Source: Mycolicibacterium alvei
Lineage (GTDB): Bacteria; Actinomycetota; Actinomycetes; Mycobacteriales; Mycobacteriaceae
DNA: 64,000 nucleotides
Direction of reading: 5' to 3'
Assembly (NCBI RefSeq): GCF_010727325.1
Contig: NZ_AP022565.1
Span: 3,410,001 to 3,474,000, forward strand
Part shown: one piece after another, positions 1 through 8,347 of the stretch
Layout of the letters: each line of letters starts with the position of its first letter
How positions within the stretch are numbered: position 1 is the first letter of the stretch
The notes under the pieces: generated by a model
Database searches by the model: none
What the model was told of the DNA's origin: nothing
The model's input: only the letters and a program-made list of their open reading frames with translations
Position numbers and translations under genes: made by a program

Positions 1-536
1 GTCCGCACCTCACCGAGCTTGGCCTTCTGTTCGTCGGTGCCCGTGAACGCGATGGTGCGGGCCAGACCCGCGACCTCGTGCAGACCGGTGCGGATCTTGA
101 TGACGTCGGCGAACTTACCCACCTTGCCCAACAACGCGTGCGCGGTCTCTGTGGTGACACCACGCCAGGCCAGCAGCTGGGTGCCGAATTCGGTCAGCGT
201 GGCAACGCCGTCAGCGACGGTGACCACACCGCGGCCTGCCAGCGCTGCGATGGCCAACTCGACGATGTCCAGCGGTGGGGTGAAGGCACCGTCCGTGGCT
301 TCGGTGGTGCGCTCGACGATCTGTTCAGCCGTGGCGGGCCCGTCGAGCAGGAGCGCCGCTGTCCCGATCACGGCACGCTTGAGCGCGAAACCGGGTCCGA
401 ACCCCTTACCGAAACCGGGGCCGCCGAAGCCTCCGCCGAACCCTCCCGGGCCGAAACCACCCTGTCCTTCATGGCCGCAGCTGCCACCGCCGAATCCCGC
501 CGGACCCCAGCCGCCACCGAATCCTCCAAAACCCAT
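1..536 (-). CDS. PadR-like winged-helix regulator with glycine-rich N-terminus (partial)
   Basis: The frame starts at the ATG at 536 and runs off the left edge, so only about 178 residues are visible. Residues 1-50 are almost entirely Gly, Phe and Pro (a start such as MGFGGFGGGWGP). A helix-rich segment follows (ALKRAVIGTAALLLDGPATA, then DIVELAIAALAGRGVVTVAD) that resembles a PadR-type winged helix in which a Gly-rich leader precedes the DNA-binding domain. It is divergent from a MarR gene and shares a promoter region containing a perfect palindrome at 592-610, which suggests autoregulation. The PadR assignment is by fold resemblance only. The effector and targets are unknown, and the C-terminal dimerisation part lies outside the window. 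Confidence 0.6.
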   Translation of the reverse strand, partial: MGFGGFGGGWGPAGFGGGSCGHEGQGGFGPGGFGGGFGGPGFGKGFGPGFALKRAVIGTAALLLDGPATAEQIVERTTEATDGAFTPPLDIVELAIAALAGRGVVTVADGVATLTEFGTQLLAWRGVTTETAHALLGKVGKFADVIKIRTGLHEVAGLARTIAFTGTDEQKAKLGEVR

Positions 537-591
537 GTCACACATCCTTTTCCAGATCTCATCCGGACCGACGGAACGCGGCCGAGTAGGA

Positions 592-610
592 GTATCAAGT
601 TCCTTGATAC
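592..610. promoter_or_regulatory. Perfect palindrome, likely operator of the PadR/MarR divergent promoter
   Basis: GTATCAAG-ttc-CTTGATAC has 8-bp arms that match perfectly around a 3-bp spacer. It lies 56 bp before the PadR-like start and about 100 bp before the MarR start. Size and symmetry fit a dimeric winged-helix repressor site. Which of the two flanking regulators binds it cannot be told from sequence. Confidence 0.6.
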
Positions 611-709
611 GCCCAGATCGCGACCAGTTCAATGAGATCTGGCTGAGAACTCGTTGAGCTGTGGGCGAAACCGCACGATCGATCCGGATGGTCGGCGGGG
701 GCGGCGCGT

Positions 710-1159
710 GTGAAGATGCCAGCTATGACTACCCCGGACAGCGAGCCGCTGGGATATCTGCTGCACCGGGTGGCGGCAACGCTGCGGCCAGAGGCGGCCG
801 CGGTTCTCGCTCCGCTCGGACTCGGACTGGCGGAATTCGTCTGTCTGCGGATCATCTCGCTGAACCCCGGGCTCACCAGCGCCGAACTCGCCCGCTCCAC
901 CAACGTGAGCGCGCAGGCCACCAACCAGCTGCTGCACCGCCTGGAAGCCGCCGGAGCCGTGCGCCGCCCCGATACCGCGGCAGCGGGAAAAGCACTGCCC
1001 GCCGAACTCACTGCGGCAGGTCGAGCGTTGCTCACCCGCGCCGAGGAGGCCGTCCACATCGCCGATCAGCGGATACTGGACCGCCTGACACCCACCGAAC
1101 AACGCCAACTCAAAGCGTTGTTACGCAAAGCCGGACTGGACGACAACGCGTGCTGTTGA
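710..1159 (+). CDS. MarR family transcriptional regulator
   Basis: The product is 149 residues, the usual MarR length. The central winged helix is clear: FVCLRIISLNPGLTSAELAR, then STNVSAQATNQLLHRLEAAG as the recognition-helix region, then a wing around VRRPDTAAAGKALPAELTAA. The terminal helices (ILDRLTPTEQRQLKALLRKA) match MarR dimerisation helices. The start could be the ATG at 710 or the ATG at 725 (MTTPDSEPLG); the latter is equally credible. MarR proteins typically repress neighbouring catabolic or efflux genes and release DNA on binding small aromatic ligands. Here the neighbours are a PadR-like gene (divergent) and, convergently, the VWA/AAA+ operon. Confidence 0.85.
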   Translation: MKMPAMTTPDSEPLGYLLHRVAATLRPEAAAVLAPLGLGLAEFVCLRIISLNPGLTSAELARSTNVSAQATNQLLHRLEAAGAVRRPDTAAAGKALPAELTAAGRALLTRAEEAVHIADQRILDRLTPTEQRQLKALLRKAGLDDNACC

Positions 1160-1176
1160 TCAGCTCCTCACGCATG

Positions 1177-2862
1177 TCACCGTGGCTTCGGAGCGGCCAA
1201 CTCTGCCAGTGCGGACAAGAACAACTCATCCATCCGCGGGCTCAGCTCCGACAACGTAGCGGCCCCGGCGTGACTGGCCGACCCGAAGACCCGATCGAGC
1301 GCGTCAGGGTCGGCGGGTGCGCCGATGGACAGGCACAGGCAGGCCACGCCGTCGGCCCGCAGTTCTTCGAGGGCCTTGGCGGCATCGGCCTGGGCATATC
1401 GCCCTTCGTAGCCGTCGTCGTACGGGTACCCGTCGGAGAGTACGAGCAGCAGTCGGTGTGGTGTTCCCGCTTTGGTTTTGAGGATCTCACCCGCGCCGCG
1501 GATTCCGGCTCCGAGCCTGGTGTAGCCGAATGGTTGTAGTTGGCCGAGCCGAGACCGCTCGGCGGCACCGAAGCGTTGCTCGAAGCTCTTGACGGCGAGC
1601 AGGTGCACCGCGCGGCGGCCCTGTGAACGAAAGCCGTAGACAGCCACCCGATCACCGAGTTCCTCGAGCGTCACAGCAAGCGTTGCAGCCGCGCGGCGTT
1701 GGTGCTCATGGACGGCGAGGCCTTCGCCGTCGGCGTCGGTTGCCGAACCCGACGCGTCGACGAGGATGAGCACACCGAGATTGCGGGCGAGTTTGCGGCG
1801 TTCGGTATACACGTGCTCGGGCGGTGAATAACCTGAGCGCAGATCGACGAACAGGTCGATCAGGGCCTCGTTGTCCACGTCGTCACCGTCGGCGCGGGCA
1901 CGCAACACTTTGGGCCCGAGGCCCACTCGTGCCAGTCGGCGTCGCAGCATCTGATCAGGCGTCACACCAACGGCTGAGACGTCGACCGCGGCGGTGATCG
2001 GATAATCGATTACGCGGCACCAGTTCTCCCGATACCGGTCGCCGAAAACGTTCCATTCCGGATACAGGGCGCCACCGACCGTGAGTGCCGCACCAGGCCT
2101 GTCGGCACCGATGAAGCGGATCGGGGTCGGCACCGGCCGCGCGTTCACCCCGGCGCGCGAAGTCCGTCGTATCGAGCCGACGCCCAACTCGCCGCCGGCG
2201 CCCTCGCTTCCGGAGGAGCGGGAGCTGCCGAAGAGCGTGCGCAAGAACTTCGCGGGCGCCTGCACACCGATGGGAGCCTCGAAAAGTTTGAGGATCCAGC
2301 TCTTCTCTCCCGGTCCGTCGTCTTCATCGTCCTCGTCCATTTCGGACGGGCCGGTGTCCTCGACGTTCATCCGGACATCGGCATCGGTCGCCGGGGAACC
2401 CGATTCGCCGCGGGTGCGGATCAGTTTGGACGGTTTGATCGTCCCGAACCAGTCCGGCGGTGCGTCGAGTTTGGTTCTGCCCAGAGCGATCTGAAACGAT
2501 TCCTCGCAACTGGACGACTGTGCCGCCGCGGAGGTGGCGACCGATGCCGCCAGGGCGATCCGCGGGCCGAGCTCGGCCAAGACCCGATGGCCTTCGAGCC
2601 CCAGATAGCGGCGCGCAAGTGAGGGCCGCGCCCGTAGCCGCTTGACGTACCGACCGTCGAGGCTTCCCGCTCCGAGGAGTGCGCTCTGGACCAGCACCTC
2701 GCGACGCTGCCAGTCCCGATCGGCGTTCGCCGAAACGAAGACGACCCGCCCGTCGGTGTAGGCGGGCTCGTCCGCGCCCGCCGCGGCGACATCGACGGGC
2801 CGCCCGGCGAGGAAACCGGCCAGGAACCGGAAATGGCGCGGCTCGGGGTGACCGGTAGTCAC
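1177..2862 (-). CDS. NorD-like von Willebrand factor A (VWA) domain protein
   Basis: This 561-residue protein has a C-terminal VWA domain. The metal-dependent adhesion site is visible as DASGS at residues 369-373 in VLILVDASGSATDADGEG, with a later LLLVLSDGYPYDDGYEG segment. The N-terminal half is unlike known enzymes and contains an acidic linker near residues 175-186. In the NorD/CbbO families such proteins pair with a MoxR-class AAA+ ATPase to remodel or insert metal into a target metalloenzyme. The upstream gene is exactly such an ATPase, and the two reading frames overlap by 4 bp. The nitric oxide reductase usually associated with NorD is absent here, so the client is unknown. Confidence 0.8.
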   Translation of the reverse strand: MTTGHPEPRHFRFLAGFLAGRPVDVAAAGADEPAYTDGRVVFVSANADRDWQRREVLVQSALLGAGSLDGRYVKRLRARPSLARRYLGLEGHRVLAELGPRIALAASVATSAAAQSSSCEESFQIALGRTKLDAPPDWFGTIKPSKLIRTRGESGSPATDADVRMNVEDTGPSEMDEDDEDDGPGEKSWILKLFEAPIGVQAPAKFLRTLFGSSRSSGSEGAGGELGVGSIRRTSRAGVNARPVPTPIRFIGADRPGAALTVGGALYPEWNVFGDRYRENWCRVIDYPITAAVDVSAVGVTPDQMLRRRLARVGLGPKVLRARADGDDVDNEALIDLFVDLRSGYSPPEHVYTERRKLARNLGVLILVDASGSATDADGEGLAVHEHQRRAAATLAVTLEELGDRVAVYGFRSQGRRAVHLLAVKSFEQRFGAAERSRLGQLQPFGYTRLGAGIRGAGEILKTKAGTPHRLLLVLSDGYPYDDGYEGRYAQADAAKALEELRADGVACLCLSIGAPADPDALDRVFGSASHAGAATLSELSPRMDELFLSALAELAAPKPR

Positions 2863-3680
2863 CGTGGTGGTACGACGGCGTCGACGAGTTCTCCGAGACC
2901 CCGGATCACGTCGGGATCGTCGGACAGCACCTCCACAACGGCGGACTGGACGGCGTCGCGCAAGCTGAGTCCCTCGGCGACCAGACCGCCGGCGAGAATC
3001 AGCATGCGGGTCGAGGCCACCTCGCTCAATGCCGAGCCGTCCAGGTCCCGGATGGCGTTTCCGAGGGCTACCAGCGAAGCAGCAGTGGACGAGTCGATTC
3101 CCGCCTCCCAGGCCACGATCTCGGTCTCGATCTCGGCGGCCGGGAAATCGAGGCTGATGGCGACGAAGCGCTGCCGGGTCGAGTCTTTGAGGCTCTTCAA
3201 GATGCTCTGGTAACCAGGGTTGTAGGAGATCACCAGTTGAAATCCCGGCGCCGCGGACAAGGTGGTGCCGAGACGATCGATGGGCAACTCACGCCGGTGG
3301 TCGGCGAGCGGATGGATGACCACCGTCGTGTCCTGACGCGCCTCCACGATCTCGTCGAGGTAGCAGATGGCGCCGTCGCGCACGGCCCTGGTCAACGGGC
3401 CGTCCACCCAGACGGTTTCGCCGCCCTTGAGCAGGAAGCGCCCCACCAGATCCGCCGATGTCATGTCCTCGTGGCCGGCGACGGTGATGAGCTCGCGACC
3501 GAGTTCGTGCGCCATCGCCTCGACGAACCGCGTCTTTCCGCACCCGGTGGGGCCTTTGAGCAGCACCGGTGCCCCGCGGCGGGCTGCCGCCCGGAAGGTC
3601 TCGACCTCCCGACCCGCGGCACGGTAGAACGGCGGTGGTGAATCCGAATCGGTGATCGGTCGGACTTTACCGACCGTCAC
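2859..3680 (-). CDS. NorQ/CbbQ/MoxR-type AAA+ ATPase
   Basis: This is a 273-residue AAA+ protein with Walker A GPTGCGKT at residues 43-50 and Walker B ICYLDE at 105-110. Further on are a sensor-type segment FQLVISYNPGYQS and the C-terminal CbbQ-like lid. Length and motifs match the CbbQ/NirQ/NorQ/GpvN family, which power conformational activation of metalloenzymes together with a VWA partner. It overlaps the AveC-like gene upstream and the VWA gene downstream by 4 bp each, so the three products are probably made in a coupled way. The ATPase identity is secure; the client enzyme is inference. Confidence 0.9.
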   Translation of the reverse strand: MTVGKVRPITDSDSPPPFYRAAGREVETFRAAARRGAPVLLKGPTGCGKTRFVEAMAHELGRELITVAGHEDMTSADLVGRFLLKGGETVWVDGPLTRAVRDGAICYLDEIVEARQDTTVVIHPLADHRRELPIDRLGTTLSAAPGFQLVISYNPGYQSILKSLKDSTRQRFVAISLDFPAAEIETEIVAWEAGIDSSTAASLVALGNAIRDLDGSALSEVASTRMLILAGGLVAEGLSLRDAVQSAVVEVLSDDPDVIRGLGELVDAVVPPR

Positions 3681-4846
3681 CGCCGTTCGCCCTGAAGGAT
3701 CGGCACGACAGGCGGGATACTGACCCCATCCGGCAGCACCAGTTCGCCTTCGTGATTGACAAATCCCGAGTGCTTGGTCGGTAGCGGCAGATCAGGATTC
3801 GGGCACGGTCGGTCGGTGCCCTCGCCGCAGATGCCGGGGTTGAAGTAGGAGCGCTCCTGCACATCCTCGGGCCACGGATCAGCGTGCATGCCGAGCCAGG
3901 TCGCGGGAACGTTGTAGAAGAGGAAGAAGCATGCGCTAACAGCCCCGAAGATCGCCAGGAACCGGACGAACTGCTGTTTGACGAAACCGCCTCGGAGCCC
4001 GTCGATTCCGCGTTCGACCACGGTGCGCCCGCGATCATCGGTGAAAAACCGCAGACAACACAGCGCCGTCATGACACCGCCCCACATGAAGCCCTCGTAG
4101 ATCGGCCACTGGTAGTACGTGCCGGCGTTGAAGGACAAAGCTTGAATGGCGCCGGGATACGAGTAGAACCCGATCGGCAGCATGATCAGGGCTTCCATGA
4201 CGAAGTCGAAGACGATGGCGATCGCATAGGTGACCAGGACCAGTCGCAGGTTACTGATGCCGGGCCACCGGTTCTTGATCTTGCGCATGAGCACGCATCC
4301 GACGATGGTGAGCAGCAAGACGCCGTACGCGTAGCCGGGAATGTTGGTCAGCAGTGGCTCTGGCACCGTGTGACCCGGTTCCTCGTGCGCCACCCAGCCC
4401 GGAATGTGCGGCGCCCAGGAGCCCCGGTTCCACAGCCATGCGTTGTACGTACACCAGGTGCTGTAGTAGTTGAGCATCGGATCCTGGAACATCATCAGGC
4501 CCATCGACACCAGCAGCATGCCGTCGAGGGTGATGCGCCTCTCCCGCACCCAGGGTCGAATGATGAAGAACCACAGGGCGACTGGCGCGCCGACCCAGAG
4601 CACGACAGCGTTGGCGATCAACGGGATCTTCATATAGAGGGGGGGCTCGCTCGGGCCACCCGACACCGGCTCGAAATAGGGCCCGGTGACCCAGCGGATG
4701 AACAGATACACCGTCAGCGCGAGAACCAAGCCGCCGACGGTCGCCCAGATCTTGAACGCATTCGATGACGACGGACCCGACTTTCCGAGGTCAGCGATCC
4801 CGCTGACCGATTCGGTGACGACGGGATTCTTGGACAGATCACTCAT
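3677..4846 (-). CDS. AveC-like (spirocyclase family) polytopic membrane protein
   Basis: The product has 389 residues, starting at the ATG at 4846 (MSDLSKNP), which has a good ribosome site (AAGGGGA) 7 bases upstream; an upstream in-frame ATG lacks one. About seven hydrophobic segments are visible, for example IWATVGGLVLALTVYLFIRW, IPLIANAVVLWVGAPVALWF and FLAIFGAVSACFFLFYNVPA. A long loop contains DPMLNYYSTWCTYNAWLWN. The pattern recalls actinobacterial proteins named after AveC, the avermectin spirocyclase/dehydratase. Mycobacterial members have no established reaction. It leads an operon with an AAA+ ATPase and a VWA protein, and faces a TetR gene across a palindrome at 4912-4925. Confidence 0.75.
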   Translation of the reverse strand: MSDLSKNPVVTESVSGIADLGKSGPSSSNAFKIWATVGGLVLALTVYLFIRWVTGPYFEPVSGGPSEPPLYMKIPLIANAVVLWVGAPVALWFFIIRPWVRERRITLDGMLLVSMGLMMFQDPMLNYYSTWCTYNAWLWNRGSWAPHIPGWVAHEEPGHTVPEPLLTNIPGYAYGVLLLTIVGCVLMRKIKNRWPGISNLRLVLVTYAIAIVFDFVMEALIMLPIGFYSYPGAIQALSFNAGTYYQWPIYEGFMWGGVMTALCCLRFFTDDRGRTVVERGIDGLRGGFVKQQFVRFLAIFGAVSACFFLFYNVPATWLGMHADPWPEDVQERSYFNPGICGEGTDRPCPNPDLPLPTKHSGFVNHEGELVLPDGVSIPPVVPILQGERR

Positions 4847-4911
4847 GATCGGTTTCCCCTTGGCGATCGTGGAAGCGGCCGGCGGCGTGAGGCCGGCCAA
4901 CGGGTGCAAAT

Positions 4912-4925
4912 ATACTCATGGGTAT
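4912..4925. promoter_or_regulatory. Near-perfect palindrome between AveC-like operon and TetR gene
   Basis: ATACtCATGgGTAT is a 14-bp dyad with one unpaired position per arm. It lies 65 bp upstream of the AveC-like start and 47 bp upstream of the preferred TetR start at 4972. A direct repeat CTCAGATTC follows at about 4926-4934 and 4945-4953. Position and symmetry suggest an autoregulatory TetR operator, but this is inference. Confidence 0.45.
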
Positions 4926-4971
4926 CTCAGATTCCAATAGGTCACTCAGATTCTGTGGCAGACTTTTTGCC

Positions 4972-5574
4972 ATGGCGGAGCGCTGGACCCGGGAACGCAG
5001 ACTTGAGCACACACGCTCGGTGCTGCTCGATGCCGCCGAGGAGGTGTTCGCCGAGAAAGGTTTTGCACCAGCCACACTCGACGACATCGCGCGAGCCGCC
5101 GGTTACACGAAGGGCGCCATCTACAAGCACTTCGCGACCAAAGAAGACCTGTTCCTGGCCGTGAGTGACCGCTACTGGCGGCGCTACTTCGACAACTTCG
5201 CCGAGGTGATGTCCTCTGCGACACAGATCGGGGCGGCCGAACTCGACGAGATCGCCAAGCGGTGGCGTCAGCTGAGCCGTGACCGCGGAGCGGAACACGC
5301 GGCACTCGGCCACGAATTCACCCTCTACCTGCGCCGCAACCCCGATGCGCGGGAACGGGTGTCAGCCAAGCGGGCCGAGGTCGTCGAGGCGCTGGGCAAG
5401 TTCATCGCCACCGGCATGGAACGCTGGGGCGCGACGCTGAGTATTCCGCCGAAGACCTTCGCCCAGGTCCTCATCGCAACCAGCGATGCCGTGGTCCTTG
5501 GCAGCGAACTCGATGACGTCGACCTCTACCGGCCGATCGTCGACATGTACATTTCCGCCATCAAGCTGCCCTGA
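4972..5574 (+). CDS. TetR family transcriptional regulator
   Basis: The product has 200 residues from the ATG at 4972 (MAERWTRERR). The N-terminal helix-turn-helix is typical: ARAAGYTKGAIYKHFATKED at about residues 42-61. The C-terminal half is a variable ligand-binding domain. An upstream in-frame ATG at 4918 would add 18 residues unlike TetR N-termini, and would overlay the 4912-4925 palindrome, so 4972 is preferred. It is divergent from the AveC-like operon and convergent with the amidohydrolase/aldehyde dehydrogenase pair. It probably represses the AveC-like operon and perhaps other catabolic genes nearby. Confidence 0.9.
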   Translation: MAERWTRERRLEHTRSVLLDAAEEVFAEKGFAPATLDDIARAAGYTKGAIYKHFATKEDLFLAVSDRYWRRYFDNFAEVMSSATQIGAAELDEIAKRWRQLSRDRGAEHAALGHEFTLYLRRNPDARERVSAKRAEVVEALGKFIATGMERWGATLSIPPKTFAQVLIATSDAVVLGSELDDVDLYRPIVDMYISAIKLP

Positions 5575-5581
5575 GGCAGTC

Positions 5582-6724
5582 TCAGAAGACCCGAACCTGA
5601 CCTTCGAGCACCGGAACGGTGTCGGGCAGCTTGTAGGTCTGAATCCCGTTGCGGAACATGATGTTCTCCCGCGCATGCTCGGGGAGGTGTTTGACCAGCC
5701 AGCGGGGGTCATCGAACGTCCAGTGCGGGTAGTCGCTGGAGAACAGCAGGATCTTGTCACATTCCATCCACTCGAAGGCCCGCGACAGCTCGGTCTTGTC
5801 CTCGGGGTAGTCCAGCGGCTGGGTGGTGAACTTGATGTGGTCCTTGACGTACTCGGATGGCTTGCGCTTGATATCCATCCAACCCTTGCGTGCCGCGTAG
5901 ATGGCATCCATCCGCCACATCAGCGGCAGGATCCAGGTGAACGCATGTTCGACGAACACCACCCGCAGCGTCGGGAACCGGTCGAAAACCCCGTCGAAGA
6001 TCAGGCTCATCACCTGATTGGCCGCCAGCAGCGAGTACGTGACCATGAAGTCGTGGTTGTAGCTGGGTAATCCGACCGGCGGGAGCGGGAGTTCGTCGTA
6101 CTCGCCGCGGGACAGGTGGCAGCTCACGGTGATGTCGTGCTTGGTCGCCGCAGCCCAGATCGGGTCATACTTCGGGTCACCCCAGGACGGGCGCGGCTCG
6201 GCCTTGATCAGGATCTGCGCCATGTAGGGATGACCGGCCCACCGCTCGATCTCCTGCGCCCCCAACTCCGGCGCTTCGACCGCCAGGCAGATGGATCCGC
6301 GCCAGCGCTCGTGCCAGTTGTTGTGACTGTCGAGCCAGTGATTGGCCTGCCAATCGTTCAGCGCGCAGTTCATCACATGGTTGGCCTCGGGAATGTGGGC
6401 CGAATATGCCGCTGGTTCCAGCACCGCGATGTCCGCGCCGGCCTCCATGATCAGCTGACGGAACGCGAGATCGGGGTCGCTGCCGGCAAATTCGCCGTCG
6501 GACGGGAAGGAATCGGTGCGCATTGCGTAGGCGTGCGCGTAGTCGGGGGCGTCGTAGTAGATCAGATCGCCGACATCGTGGGTGTTGAAGTATCTGGACC
6601 GCCACGGCTCGGGGATGTACTGGCCGAGATCGCCCCGGCGAGGCACGGGATGCACGTCGGAATCGACGCACCGCACCGCGATGCGCTCCGCCGCAGGAAT
6701 CCTGGGCGAGGTGGTGGTGGTCAT
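5582..6724 (-). CDS. Amidohydrolase-2 (ACMSD-like) family metal-dependent hydrolase/decarboxylase
   Basis: The product has 380 residues. The start at the ATG at 6724 is chosen because GAGAGGGA lies 6-7 bases upstream; an ATG at 6730 directly abuts that site. The N-terminus has the family metal motif as DSDVHPVP. Later TIM-barrel motifs include TVSCHLSRGEYDE, VVFVEHAFTWILPLMW and the terminal LLFSSDYPHWTFDDPRW, which holds the metal-binding Asp. ACMSD-like enzymes decarboxylate or hydrolyse ring-cleavage products in aromatic degradation. The gene follows an aldehyde dehydrogenase by about 16 bp, so they are likely co-transcribed. The substrate is unknown. Confidence 0.85.
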   Translation of the reverse strand: MTTTTSPRIPAAERIAVRCVDSDVHPVPRRGDLGQYIPEPWRSRYFNTHDVGDLIYYDAPDYAHAYAMRTDSFPSDGEFAGSDPDLAFRQLIMEAGADIAVLEPAAYSAHIPEANHVMNCALNDWQANHWLDSHNNWHERWRGSICLAVEAPELGAQEIERWAGHPYMAQILIKAEPRPSWGDPKYDPIWAAATKHDITVSCHLSRGEYDELPLPPVGLPSYNHDFMVTYSLLAANQVMSLIFDGVFDRFPTLRVVFVEHAFTWILPLMWRMDAIYAARKGWMDIKRKPSEYVKDHIKFTTQPLDYPEDKTELSRAFEWMECDKILLFSSDYPHWTFDDPRWLVKHLPEHARENIMFRNGIQTYKLPDTVPVLEGQVRVF

Positions 6725-6740
6725 CGTCATTCCCTCTCGA

Positions 6741-8201
6741 TCACCGGCTGGCCGCGACGGCGATGGACTTGGTCTCGAGATACCCGTCGAGCCCTTCACG
6801 GCCGAGTTCCCGGCCGTAGCCGCTGTCCTTGATACCGCCGAACGGTGCGAACGGATCCATCGTGTACCCCTGGTTTACCCCGAAAGTGCCGGTTTGTACA
6901 CGCTCGGCGATCCCGATTCCCCGCTCGGGATCGGCCGTCCACACCGAGCCGGCCAGGCCGTAGTCGGAGTCGTTGGCAATCGCGACCGCCTCGTCCTCGT
7001 CCCGGTACCCGATCACGGTGAGGACGGGACCGAAGATCTCCTCGCGGGCAACACGCATCGAGTTGTCAGCGCCGGCGAACAGGGTGGGCCGGACATACCA
7101 GCCGGCGTCCACGCCGTCGGGCAACTCGGTGCCGCCACAGGCCAGCCGGGCGCCCTCGCGCTGCCCGAGCTCGATGTAGTCGCGTACGCGCTGCTGCTGC
7201 CGTCGGGACACGAGTGGTCCCAGTTCGGTGGCGGGGTCGGCGGGATCGCCTACGACGAGTGCGGTCATCCGGGCGGCCAGGGCGTCGACGAACTCGTGCT
7301 CCCGCGAAGCCGGGACGACGATGCGGGTCAGTGCATTGCAGATCTGGCCGCTGTTGGACAGGCTGGCCGACCGCACTCCGGCCGCAACGGTTTCCGGGTC
7401 GGCGTCATCGAGAATGATGGCCGCCGACTTGCCGCCGAGCTCGAGGCTCACCTTGGTCAGGTTGGCCGCGGCCGCTGCTGCGACGGCCCTGCCTGCGGCA
7501 CTCGAGCCGGTGAACGAGACCTTGTCGACACTCGCGTGGCCCACCAAGTGGGCACCGACGCCGGCATCCCCCTGAACGACGGAGACGACGCCGTCGGGCA
7601 GACCGATCTCCTTGAGCATGTCGCTTAAAAGCAGTGCGTCCAGCGGGGATTCAGGTGCGGGCTTGAGCACCACCGCGCAACCGGCCAGCAACGCGGGCAC
7701 CAGCTTGGTGACGATCAGGAACTGCGGCATGTTCCACGGCACGACGGCTGCGACGACGCCCACCGGTTGTTTCTGGATACGTACGTCCGATCCGAAGAAA
7801 CCGGCGCGGGTCTCGTGCCACGCGTAGGTCTCGGCGAGGTCGCAGAACGCGGACATCATCATCGTCGGAAGCCCGACCTGCGCGCGGTGGGCGAAAGTGA
7901 TCGGCGCACCCATCTCGGCCGAGATGAGTTGGGCCATCTCACCGCGTCGCCCGGCGTAGATCTCGGCGAGGCGTCGCACCGCCGCGATGCGTTCCGCCGG
8001 GTCGAGCCGTGGCCACGGCCCCTGGTCGATGGCGGCGCGAGCGGCCGCGACGGCAGCGTCCACCTCGGCCGGCCCGGCCGCCGCCACACGAGCGATGGGT
8101 TGCTCGGTGTGCGGAGAGATCACCTCCACGGTTTCGGCACGGTCGCCGTCAAGCGACCAGTCGGCCTCGATTCCGAGGTACTCCCCAAGATGCTGATCCA
8201 T
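6741..8201 (-). CDS. NAD(P)-dependent aldehyde dehydrogenase
   Basis: This is a 486-residue ALDH of normal length. Cofactor-binding PWN is at residues 155-157, the general base Glu254 lies in SLELGGKSA, and the catalytic Cys288 lies in SGQICNA. The C-terminal PFGGIKDSGYGRELGREG motif is intact. It oxidises an aldehyde to a carboxylic acid in the cytosol. The gene is first in a two-gene operon with the ACMSD-like amidohydrolase and divergent from the first Rieske oxygenase gene, so it probably acts on an aldehyde from the same route. M. tuberculosis has an ALDH (Rv0223c) near lipC; orthology was not tested. Confidence 0.92.
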   Translation of the reverse strand: MDQHLGEYLGIEADWSLDGDRAETVEVISPHTEQPIARVAAAGPAEVDAAVAAARAAIDQGPWPRLDPAERIAAVRRLAEIYAGRRGEMAQLISAEMGAPITFAHRAQVGLPTMMMSAFCDLAETYAWHETRAGFFGSDVRIQKQPVGVVAAVVPWNMPQFLIVTKLVPALLAGCAVVLKPAPESPLDALLLSDMLKEIGLPDGVVSVVQGDAGVGAHLVGHASVDKVSFTGSSAAGRAVAAAAAANLTKVSLELGGKSAAIILDDADPETVAAGVRSASLSNSGQICNALTRIVVPASREHEFVDALAARMTALVVGDPADPATELGPLVSRRQQQRVRDYIELGQREGARLACGGTELPDGVDAGWYVRPTLFAGADNSMRVAREEIFGPVLTVIGYRDEDEAVAIANDSDYGLAGSVWTADPERGIGIAERVQTGTFGVNQGYTMDPFAPFGGIKDSGYGRELGREGLDGYLETKSIAVAASR

Positions 8202-8233
8202 CCAGACTCTCCCGCCTCAGTCGAATTCAGAGT

Positions 8234-8247
8234 ATCAACTACTTGTT
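8234..8247. promoter_or_regulatory. CAAC/CTTG dyad in ALDH / Rieske divergent promoter
   Basis: The 14 bases ATCAACTACTTGTT match the published KstR2 consensus AnCAAGnnCTTGnT at 9 of 10 defined positions. It lies between the divergent ALDH (start 8201) and Rieske (start 8348) genes. Similar dyads occur at 592-610, 13055-13068 and 19780-19802. Binding by KstR2 or by a local regulator is inference. Confidence 0.4.
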
Positions 8248-8347
8248 ATTGATGAAACAGCCGTCTACCGTCGAGCTTGAAGCCCCTGGCCGGCATTGCA
8301 GCCCCATGTCGGCATCATCGGTCGAATCACATCTCAGAGGAGCGGGC

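Noticed and set aside
4918..4971. N-terminal extension of the TetR gene from the ATG at 4918
   Set aside because: The added residues do not resemble TetR N-termini, and the ATG lies inside the palindrome at 4912-4925.
8009..8347. N-terminal extension of the first Rieske gene
   Set aside because: It runs over the divergent aldehyde dehydrogenase gene. The ATG at 8348 has a ribosome site and aligns with the start of the paralogue at 14969.
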